Shown: positions 1-4,746 of the stretch, in pieces
How the letters are laid out: the number at the start of each line of letters is the position of its first letter
Position numbering within the stretch: the first letter of the stretch is position 1
Source of the DNA: an uncultured Spirochaetaceae bacterium
GTDB lineage: Bacteria; Spirochaetota; Spirochaetia; Treponematales; UBA12059
Reading direction: 5' to 3'
Length of the DNA stretch: 5,660 nucleotides
NCBI GenBank assembly: GCA_938004315.1
Contig: CALKWG010000139.1
Span: forward strand, 1 to 5,660
Position numbers and translations under genes: made by a program
The notes under the pieces: generated by a model
The model's input: only the letters and a program-made list of their open reading frames with translations
Databases searched by the model: none
What the model was told of the DNA's origin: nothing

Positions 1-849
1 CCCGGAGGGGTCGCAGGCGCCCAGCTCCGCCTCCAGGCAGCCGCGCGAGCCGCAGTTGCAACGGCTGCCGTCGGGCCTGACCACCACGTGGCCGGTCTCG
101 ATGGTGCTGCCGTCGGAAGCCAGGTAGGGGCCGGCGGACGAGACGAAGGAGCCGTTGACCCCGGAGCGCAGGAGGAACATGAAGAGCGCGTCGGCGCCGT
201 CTAAGCCCGAATAGCGCGATTCGGCCAAGGCGATGACCGAGCAGTTGTTGTGGAGCAGCGCCGGCGCGCCGAGCGCCGACTCGAGGGCGGCCGCCAACGG
301 ATAGTCGCGCATGCCCGGGATGCGGGCGTAGTACACCACCTCGCCCGCCCGGACGTTCACCTGTCCCGGCGCCCCGACCCCGAGCCCCAAGAAGCGCTCT
401 GGCCCGACGGCATGGGACTCGAGGAGGCCGCGGGCCAAGCCGACGAGCGAGGCGGCTATGCCGTCGGCGTCGACGCCCTCGGGAACCGCGAGCTGTTCGC
501 GGGCCACGAGCGCGCCGGAGAAGTCGAAGAGCCCCATGCTGATCCGGTCCAGCCAGAACTCGGCGCCCAGGTAGTAGCGGGCCTCCGCGCGGACGCCGTA
601 GCACACCCGCGGCCGGCCCTTCTTGCCCTCGTCCCTGGCCTCGGGGCAATTGGGCAGGGGGCGGAGGAAGCCCTCCTCCTCGAGCCCCGAGAAGATGCGG
701 AAGATGGTCGGGGCCCGTAGGCCGGTGGCCGTCACGGCCTCCGCCTGCGAGAGGCCGGGCTTGCCGGCGGCGCGGATCAGCCTGAGCACCAGCTTGGCGT
801 TGCGCTCGCGCACGTCCGCGGTGCGCAAGGGGTGGTCGCGATGGGGCAT
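1..849 (-). CDS. ROK-family transcriptional regulator (NagC/XylR/Mlc type), C-terminus cut by window edge
   Basis: Reading the minus strand from ATG at 849-847 gives 283 codons with no stop before base 1. An N-terminal winged helix-turn-helix lies at about residues 12-65, followed by a KGRPR wing (77-81) typical of ROK repressors. The ROK sugar-kinase-like fold follows: GLGVGAPGQV (155-164), an HNNCSVIALAE segment (200-210), and the ROK signature ETGHVVV (251-257) with RCNCGSRGCLE (263-273). His254, Cys264, Cys266 and Cys271 match the structural zinc site of the family. The usual kinase catalytic Asp (N-D-A-N) is Asn202 here, so this should be a sugar-sensing DNA-binding regulator and not a kinase. 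About 100 residues are missing compared with the usual 380-400. The start lacks a clear Shine-Dalgarno; ATG849 is chosen because it gives the complete HTH. Family members repress sugar uptake or catabolic genes and release DNA on binding a sugar. The ligand and targets are not visible here. Confidence 0.93.
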   Translation of the reverse strand, partial: MPHRDHPLRTADVRERNAKLVLRLIRAAGKPGLSQAEAVTATGLRAPTIFRIFSGLEEEGFLRPLPNCPEARDEGKKGRPRVCYGVRAEARYYLGAEFWLDRISMGLFDFSGALVAREQLAVPEGVDADGIAASLVGLARGLLESHAVGPERFLGLGVGAPGQVNVRAGEVVYYARIPGMRDYPLAAALESALGAPALLHNNCSVIALAESRYSGLDGADALFMFLLRSGVNGSFVSSAGPYLASDGSTIETGHVVVRPDGSRCNCGSRGCLEAELGACDPSG

Positions 850-858
850 AGTAATCCG

Positions 859-887
859 ATAGTAAACCCCAATGCCGGCGCGCGCAA
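859..887 (-). promoter_or_regulatory. candidate promoter of the ROK regulator
   Basis: On the minus strand, TTGCGC (887-882) and TACTAT (864-859) are separated by 17 bases, a weak sigma70-like match. Transcription would begin near 852, only about three bases before the ATG at 849. This would give a nearly leaderless mRNA, consistent with the absence of a good ribosome binding site. It is inferred from the pattern only. Confidence 0.3.
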
Positions 888-906
888 CCGAATTAGTTAC
901 AGGCGG

Positions 907-937
907 AAAAAAAGCGGCCCCCGCTAAAGGGGGCCGC
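907..937 (-). terminator. intrinsic terminator of the PEGA-repeat gene
   Basis: A perfect 9-bp GC-rich stem (914-922 pairing with 929-937) encloses a 6-base loop. On the minus strand it is followed by seven T (913-907). It lies about 45 bases past the stop codon of the PEGA gene and upstream of the ROK gene, so it separates two genes that point the same way into independent transcription units. The plus-strand side lacks a T run, so it acts in one direction only. Confidence 0.92.
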
Positions 938-981
938 GATGGATAAAAAGTACGCGGCCAGAGCGCCGCGCCGGGACGCGC

Positions 982-1965
982 TTACTGCAGGACGTTCAAG
1001 CCCGCGAACGGCTGGAAGACGTAGCTCTTGCCCGCCTCGAAGGTGAACTCGGTCTCGATCTGGAAGGCGCCGGTGACGATGCGAATCTTACGCTTGCCCG
1101 GCTGGACCTGGCCCTGGAAGTCCCGCTGGGGCTGGTCGTCGATGAAGAGGCGTATCTGGCTCCAGGGGTTGCCGCGCATCTCGGGGTTGAGCACGTTGGC
1201 CGGGATCTCGAAGCGATAGTTGGCCGCCAGGGGCTGCAGGACGGGGTTCAGGGTGGCGCCGCCGGCGCCGACGGTGACCTGCATGTTCAGGTCCATGAAG
1301 CCGGCCAGGCGTATGGTCAGGGTATAGGTGCCGGGCGCTACCTGGACGCTGAAGGGGGTGGCGCCGGCGCGGCCGAAGCTCTGGCCGTTCAAGAACACCT
1401 CGGCGCCGTTCATCAGGCGCCCTAGGTTCAGGGTGGCAAGGATGGGCTGCAGCGTGGCGTTCACCGTGGTAGGACCGTTGACGCTCAGGTTCTGGTTAAA
1501 ATCGACGTAGCCGGGCGCCTTGATAGCCAGGATATAAGAGCCGTTGGGCAGCTGGGTGTTGAACGGGGTCCGGCCGGCCAAGATGTTGTTCAGGTAGACC
1601 TCGGCGTTGGCCACGTTGGCGTTGATGGACACGTTCTGATTCTGCACCGGCGGCGGGGTCGTGGTCGGGGGCGGTGTGACGGCGGCCGCGCCGAGCTGGA
1701 CGTTGATCGACAGGCCGCCGGCCCCGATGGTGATGCGCTGCCTGTTCTCGGGTAGCCCGCTCTTCCTTACGATGAGCTCATAAGTCCCCGGCGCTACCTG
1801 ACCGCTGAAGCGCGGGTTGGCCACGCCCAGGAGCCTGCCGTCCAAAATGATCTGGGCCGGGCCCTCGCTCACCACGACGGTAAGGTTGACCCTGGTCTGC
1901 GCGAAGGCCGCGGTAACCAGCGTAAGCGCCAAAAGCACGAGCAATGTTTTCCTTAAGAATCTCAT
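982..1965 (-). CDS. secreted PEGA-domain repeat protein
   Basis: A 327-residue protein with a classic Sec signal peptide: basic MRFLRK, a hydrophobic core at residues 7-19, and a signal peptidase I site AFA|Q after residue 22. No lipobox cysteine is present. The mature part is a tandem of beta-rich PEGA-like modules at about 25-92, 111-174 and 175-246. Each has a pattern of 'ngaeVyLNg...G.tPf...vaPGtYtl.i...Gy', for example VAPGTYELIV (57-66), LPNGSYILAI (139-148) and VAPGTYTLTI (209-218). A Pro/Thr linker (98-106) separates modules 1 and 2, and a divergent fourth module fills 247-327 (IRLFIDDQPQ, VQPGKRKIRI). PEGA domains occur in exported and surface proteins; their biochemical role is unknown, with structural or adhesive roles suspected. 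The start is supported by an AAAGGAG Shine-Dalgarno (1979-1973), seven bases upstream of the ATG. The gene is monocistronic: its own terminator lies downstream and a divergent envelope gene upstream. The product is most likely periplasmic or surface-attached. Confidence 0.9.
   Translation of the reverse strand: MRFLRKTLLVLLALTLVTAAFAQTRVNLTVVVSEGPAQIILDGRLLGVANPRFSGQVAPGTYELIVRKSGLPENRQRITIGAGGLSINVQLGAAAVTPPPTTTPPPVQNQNVSINANVANAEVYLNNILAGRTPFNTQLPNGSYILAIKAPGYVDFNQNLSVNGPTTVNATLQPILATLNLGRLMNGAEVFLNGQSFGRAGATPFSVQVAPGTYTLTIRLAGFMDLNMQVTVGAGGATLNPVLQPLAANYRFEIPANVLNPEMRGNPWSQIRLFIDDQPQRDFQGQVQPGKRKIRIVTGAFQIETEFTFEAGKSYVFQPFAGLNVLQ
1228..1893 (-). repeat. tandem PEGA-module coding repeats
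   Basis: Three modules are encoded at about 1893-1690, 1635-1444 and 1443-1228. Modules 1 and 3 are the closest pair, both with VAPGTY and a following (I/V)GAGG motif. At DNA level, 1334-1354 and 1790-1810 agree at 19 of 21 positions, offset by 456 bases (152 codons). This indicates internal duplication, with module 2 more diverged or of separate origin. Confidence 0.7.
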
Positions 1966-2014
1966 ACGCTATCTCCTTTGTAGGACGTCTCTATTCTAGT
2001 CCATGCCACGGCCA

Positions 2015-2043
2015 ATTCTAGCGCCGCCGCGAGTATCTAACAA
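2015..2043 (-). promoter_or_regulatory. candidate promoter of the PEGA-repeat gene
   Basis: On the minus strand, TTGTTA (2043-2038) and TAGAAT (2020-2015) are separated by exactly 17 bases. They match the sigma70 consensus at 4 of 6 and 5 of 6 positions. The predicted start near 2008 gives a leader of about 42 bases that carries the AAAGGAG ribosome binding site. A second TAGAAT on the same strand (1998-1993) has no good -35 partner. Confidence 0.55.
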
Positions 2044-2071
2044 TTTTACCTAAGATTTCATACAACTTTTT

Positions 2072-2100
2072 TTGGTTTTTTCATAGCGATCTGCTATTAT
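2072..2100 (+). promoter_or_regulatory. candidate extended -10 promoter of the beta-rich envelope protein gene
   Basis: TATTAT (2095-2100) is preceded by TGC (2092-2094), an extended -10 element, and lies 17 bases after a weak -35, TTGGTT (2072-2077). The stretch 2041-2081 is rich in A and T runs in an otherwise GC-rich window and could act as an UP element. Initiation near 2107 would start the mRNA just after the ATG at 2105, so the translation start at 2144 is favoured. Confidence 0.6.
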
Positions 2101-2129
2101 TACAATGCAATCGCAGAGCGACGAGCTCC

Positions 2130-2135
2130 AGGAGG
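2130..2135 (+). promoter_or_regulatory. ribosome binding site fixing the start at 2144
   Basis: A perfect AGGAGG lies eight bases before the ATG at 2144. It decides the start of the beta-rich envelope gene against the in-frame ATG at 2105. The 2105 start would add 13 polar residues in front of a standard signal peptide. Confidence 0.88.
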
Positions 2136-2143
2136 ACAAGGAA

Positions 2144-2797
2144 ATGAAGAGGCTATTCGTAGCGTTAATGCTTATCGCGTTCGTAACCACGGGCGCCTTC
2201 GCCCAGATCGTCCTGGGCGTTACGGGTGTGCAGTATTATCAGGAAGACGCCAGCGGGAAACTGCCTACCCTGAGCGAGTCCTGGGCCGACTTTAAGGAAG
2301 GCACCGGGGTGTACTGGGGTGGGTATGCTGAGATCATACTCGGGAAGCTAGGCTTAGGGCTTTCGTTCAACCAGCAGACCTACAAGGATCCTTGGGAGCT
2401 TGCAACCACTGGAGGTTTGAGTGCCGAAGCCTTCGATCAGTGGAACTATGATATTAACTTCTTTATGAGTTACCATCTATTCGGCGGCCGTGCCTTTATC
2501 GATCCTTTCTTGCAGGCCGGTGTCGGAATGCTGGCCTATGATTGGAAGAACAAGGACATGCTCGCAACGGTTTATGACGTGAGCGAGGATCCTATGATGG
2601 CTTCTGCGTACTTCGACTTCGGCTTTGGCCTCGGCATCAATCTCGGTGGTATCGGTATCTTTGCTAAAGGTATGTGGAACGTCAAGAGCAACGAGCCTAT
2701 TACCTCTAGTGAAGATGTGTATGGTGTAATCTACGAAATCCCCGATTGGCCCGTCATGCCCTTCAAGTGGGTCTTTGGCGCCAAGCTGATTCTGTAG
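2144..2797 (+). CDS. secreted beta-rich, probably outer-membrane or periplasmic protein of unknown function
   Basis: A 217-residue protein starting at ATG 2144, supported by AGGAGG at 2130-2135. It has a Sec signal peptide: basic MKR, a hydrophobic core at about residues 4-16, and cleavage at AFA|Q after residue 20. The mature chain alternates aromatic and glycine-rich amphipathic strands, for example GVYWGGYAEIILGKLGLGLS (55-74), NYDINFFMSYHLF (101-113), FIDPFLQAGVGMLAYDW (118-134), YFDFGFGLGINLGGIGIFAK (156-175) and PFKWVFGAKLIL (206-217). This is the style of small OmpA/OmpW-like beta barrels, but I recognise no specific family. There is no cysteine or lipobox. Codon use is clearly less GC-biased than in the neighbours, with many A/T-ending codons such as TAT, GAT, TTT and ATT. 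The gene has its own promoter and terminator, so it is probably monocistronic, divergent from the PEGA gene. A surface or porin-like role is inference only. Confidence 0.82.
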   Translation: MKRLFVALMLIAFVTTGAFAQIVLGVTGVQYYQEDASGKLPTLSESWADFKEGTGVYWGGYAEIILGKLGLGLSFNQQTYKDPWELATTGGLSAEAFDQWNYDINFFMSYHLFGGRAFIDPFLQAGVGMLAYDWKNKDMLATVYDVSEDPMMASAYFDFGFGLGINLGGIGIFAKGMWNVKSNEPITSSEDVYGVIYEIPDWPVMPFKWVFGAKLIL

Positions 2798-2817
2798 CCC
2801 CCGGTTTCCGTATTGTC

Positions 2818-2845
2818 AAAACCCGGCCGCCTGGCCGGGTTTTTT
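2818..2845 (+). terminator. intrinsic terminator, probably bidirectional, between convergent genes
   Basis: An 8-bp stem (2821-2828 with 2833-2840) encloses a 4-base loop, extended by A-T pairs from 2818-2820, with a run of six T at 2840-2845. It lies 20 bases after the stop of the beta-rich envelope gene. On the minus strand the same stem is followed by four T, so it can also end transcription of the ArsC/Spx-like gene, which stops at 2905. Confidence 0.9.
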
Positions 2846-2904
2846 GTTGTCCAGGGCGCGGCCGGGTGCATAGTCGGCAGTCGGTCGCATGGCGGCTGCT
2901 AGGC

Positions 2905-3243
2905 TCAGCCCTCCGCCAGCGCCTTCCAGGCCGCCGGGTCCTCGCCTATGGCTACCCGGGCGCCGTTCCGTACCACCGGCGTGCGCAGGAGCAGGGGATG
3001 GGCCAGGAGTTCCTCGTCCTCGTCGTAGTCCATGAAGGCGAGGCCGCGGTCTTTGTAGGTCTTGGACTGCCGGTCGATGAGCGGGCTGCCGGCGGCGCCT
3101 TGGCGTATGGCGCGGAGCTCGCCGGGGCTCAGGCCTTTTTCGGCCAGGTCGACGAAGTGGTAGCCTATGTCCCGTTCCTTGAAGTAGCGCTCCGCCTTGC
3201 GGGTGGCGGGGCATTTGCGGGTCCCGAACACTTGTAGAGCCAT
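2905..3243 (-). CDS. ArsC/Spx-family small thioredoxin-fold protein
   Basis: A 112-residue protein, the usual length for the ArsC/Spx/YffB family. It opens with a beta strand and active-site loop, VFGTRKCPATRKAERYFKER (5-24), with Cys11 at the position of the family's redox cysteine. The motif is CxxT, and Cys11 is the only cysteine in the protein. The central YHFVDLAEKGLSPGELRAI (28-46) and the C-terminal HPLLLRTPVVRNG (82-94) match the family's 'P.l..RPiv..g' segment with the conserved proline before a beta strand. ATG 3243 is supported by a GGGAGGT Shine-Dalgarno (3255-3249) five bases upstream. Members include glutathione- or glutaredoxin-dependent arsenate reductases and Spx-type regulators of RNA polymerase. 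With no arsenic gene nearby and a single cysteine, neither role can be assigned. The protein is cytoplasmic and probably a thiol oxidoreductase or a regulator. It is convergent with the beta-rich envelope gene. Confidence 0.88.
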   Translation of the reverse strand: MALQVFGTRKCPATRKAERYFKERDIGYHFVDLAEKGLSPGELRAIRQGAAGSPLIDRQSKTYKDRGLAFMDYDEDEELLAHPLLLRTPVVRNGARVAIGEDPAAWKALAEG

Positions 3244-3262
3244 GGCGTACCTCCCTGGTTTA

Positions 3263-3277
3263 AGTATAGCGATAATA
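3263..3277 (-). promoter_or_regulatory. possible -10 region of the ArsC/Spx-like gene
   Basis: The minus strand holds TATTAT (3277-3272) and TATACT (3268-3263), two overlapping -10 candidates 20-34 bases before the ATG at 3243. The region upstream is extremely GC-rich and offers no recognisable -35 at the right distance, so only the -10 part is supported. Confidence 0.3.
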
Positions 3278-3351
3278 GCGCGCGACGCGACGGGGGGGCC
3301 GCGCCGGCCCGGATCGGCGACTAAGGCGACCGTCGCGCTCGTCGAGCGGGC

Positions 3352-3381
3352 TTCCCAGCCCGGCCGCGCATAGGCGATAAT
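3352..3381 (+). promoter_or_regulatory. candidate promoter of the DUF401-truA unit
   Basis: TTCCCA (3352-3357) and GATAAT (3376-3381) are 18 bases apart, matching the sigma70 consensus at 4 of 6 and 5 of 6 positions. Initiation near 3388 would leave a short leader of about 18 bases containing GAGG (3397-3400), the ribosome binding site for the ATG at 3406. The rest of the 3244-3405 gap is GC-rich sequence with two small tandem palindromes (3326-3348) and no gene. Confidence 0.4.
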
Positions 3382-3405
3382 GCCCGGGCACCGAGCGAGG
3401 TTTCA

Positions 3406-4737
3406 ATGCAGCTGCCCGTCATCGTCCAGATTCTCGTCATCTTCTCCGCCATCGTCTTGGCTACGACGCGCAAGGCCCACCTGGGCCTCGCGGCCGCGTT
3501 AGGCGGAGTGGTCTTCGCCCTCTGGCGAGGCCTGGGACCCGCCGCCACGGCCGCCGCCGTAGGCCGAGAGCTCTTTAGGGCCGATACGCTCCTTATCATG
3601 CTCCTCATGACCGCGATCATGGCTTTCTCTACCGCGATGAAGAAGGCCGGCGCCATGGACGCGTTCAGCTCGGCCCTGCGGGCGGTGACGCCGAGCCCGC
3701 GCATCGCCATGGCCGTGGCGCCGCTCCTCATCGGCACCCTGCCCATGCCCGGCGGCGCCATTATGTCGGCGCCCTTGGTCGAATCCATGGACCCTGATAA
3801 GCGCCACGGGGGCGACGTGCTCTCGGCGGTGAACTACTGGTTCAGGCATAGCCTTGAGCTGGCCTGGCCTCTGTATCCGGCCTTCATCCTGACCTCCTCG
3901 CTTTCGGGCATCGAGGCGGGGCGGCTCATCCTCTTGAACGCCTACGCCCTGCCGCTTCTCTTCATCCTCGGGCTCTTACTCGTGGCGCCGCGCGGCGTCG
4001 GCGCGGGGGACGGCTCGGCGAGAACCCACTCGGCCGAGGCCGCGGCGAGGCCGAGGCCGAGCCTGGGCCGGCGCTTGGCCGCCTTCGCCCATGGCGTGGG
4101 GCCCCTGGCCGTCGTGCTCGGCTCGTATATCGCCTTGGATGCGTTGTGGCGCGGCGCCGGATCGACGTTGGGACTAGGCGCCCCGGCGGCGGCGCTCTTC
4201 GGCCGCTACGCCCCCATCCTGGCCGGCCTGGCCTTGGGTTCGGCGTTCCTGGCGCGGCGGGCGGGCGGCTGGGCCTGCTTCAAAGGCAGCGTCAACGGCG
4301 CGACCTTCAAGCTCATCGCCGTTATAGCCGGCATACGGGTCTTCTCGGCTTTGTTAGACGGCGCGGGCGCGGCCCAGGCGGCGGCCGCCGAGCTGGCGAC
4401 AGCGGGCATACCGCTCTTGGCGGCGGTGGCGCTCCTGCCGTTCATAGCCGGGCTCGTGACCGGCGTGGGCTTCGGCTACGTGGGCCTGGCCTTCCCGATC
4501 GTCATGGGCATGCTGCCCGAGGGCGGCGCCATCCCGCGCGAGGCCGGCGTGGTCTTCGCCGGCGCCTTCGGCTACGCGGGCATGATGCTCTCGCCCTTGC
4601 ACGTCTGTATGGTGGTGAGCGCCGAGCACTTCGGCACGGGCCTGGCGGCGACGATACGCCGCTTCGCCCTGCCTTTGGCGCTCTTCGTCCTCGTCGCCTC
4701 GGCCTATGCCTACGGCCTGGGCCTGATCCTTTCGTAG
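3406..4737 (+). CDS. DUF401-family multi-pass membrane protein, putative transporter
   Basis: A 443-residue, very hydrophobic protein with about a dozen predicted membrane segments, roughly at 4-20, 26-42, 61-78, 100-118, 150-166, 174-195, 228-247, 268-287, 299-316, 334-352, 356-372 and 381-441. A polar Arg/Ala-rich loop (196-222) divides two halves. Family hallmarks are GTLPMPGGAIMSAPLVE (110-126), NYWFRHSLELAWPLYPAF (143-160), a Gly-rich GLVTGVGFGYVG (349-360) and MMLSPLHVCMVVSAEHFG (393-410). These match DUF401 (PF04165), assigned to the ion-transporter superfamily of secondary carriers with two related half-repeats and re-entrant Gly/Pro loops. The substrate is unknown; transport of an anion or small organic acid across the inner membrane is inference from superfamily membership. 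The length is full for the family. ATG 3406 follows GAGG at 3397-3400. truA begins nine bases after the stop, so the two genes are probably co-transcribed. Confidence 0.92.
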   Translation: MQLPVIVQILVIFSAIVLATTRKAHLGLAAALGGVVFALWRGLGPAATAAAVGRELFRADTLLIMLLMTAIMAFSTAMKKAGAMDAFSSALRAVTPSPRIAMAVAPLLIGTLPMPGGAIMSAPLVESMDPDKRHGGDVLSAVNYWFRHSLELAWPLYPAFILTSSLSGIEAGRLILLNAYALPLLFILGLLLVAPRGVGAGDGSARTHSAEAAARPRPSLGRRLAAFAHGVGPLAVVLGSYIALDALWRGAGSTLGLGAPAAALFGRYAPILAGLALGSAFLARRAGGWACFKGSVNGATFKLIAVIAGIRVFSALLDGAGAAQAAAAELATAGIPLLAAVALLPFIAGLVTGVGFGYVGLAFPIVMGMLPEGGAIPREAGVVFAGAFGYAGMMLSPLHVCMVVSAEHFGTGLAATIRRFALPLALFVLVASAYAYGLGLILS

Positions 4738-4746
4738 GCCCGGCGC

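Noticed and set aside
250..862. Plus-strand open frames opposite the ROK gene
   Set aside because: They are compositional shadows of a clear ROK coding region. The translations are low-complexity Arg/Gly/Glu/Ala-rich with no recognisable domain or ribosome binding site.
2105..2143. In-frame upstream start (ATG 2105) for the beta-rich envelope gene
   Set aside because: The predicted transcription start is near 2107, and the perfect AGGAGG sits eight bases before ATG 2144. Starting at 2105 would place 13 polar residues ahead of a normal signal peptide.
2846..2904. Possible small RNA or second terminator between the terminator and the ArsC/Spx-like stop
   Set aside because: A second copy of GGCCGGGT (2860-2867) is present, but there is no stable hairpin with a T run and no promoter, so nothing beyond spacer is supported.
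2746..3237. Plus-strand frame spanning the terminator and lying antisense to the ArsC/Spx-like gene
   Set aside because: It overlaps the end of the beta-rich gene, runs through an intrinsic terminator, and mirrors a well-supported gene on the other strand.
3280..3338. Long-range 8-base inverted repeat (3280-3287 with 3331-3338)
   Set aside because: The arms are short GC/CG-type sequence 43 bases apart in a very GC-rich stretch. This is expected by chance and has no T run or other sign of a terminator or structured RNA.
3321..3849. Minus-strand open frames opposite the start of the DUF401 gene
   Set aside because: They are antisense shadows typical of GC-rich DNA, with no domain, no promoter, and overlap of the DUF401 promoter and start.
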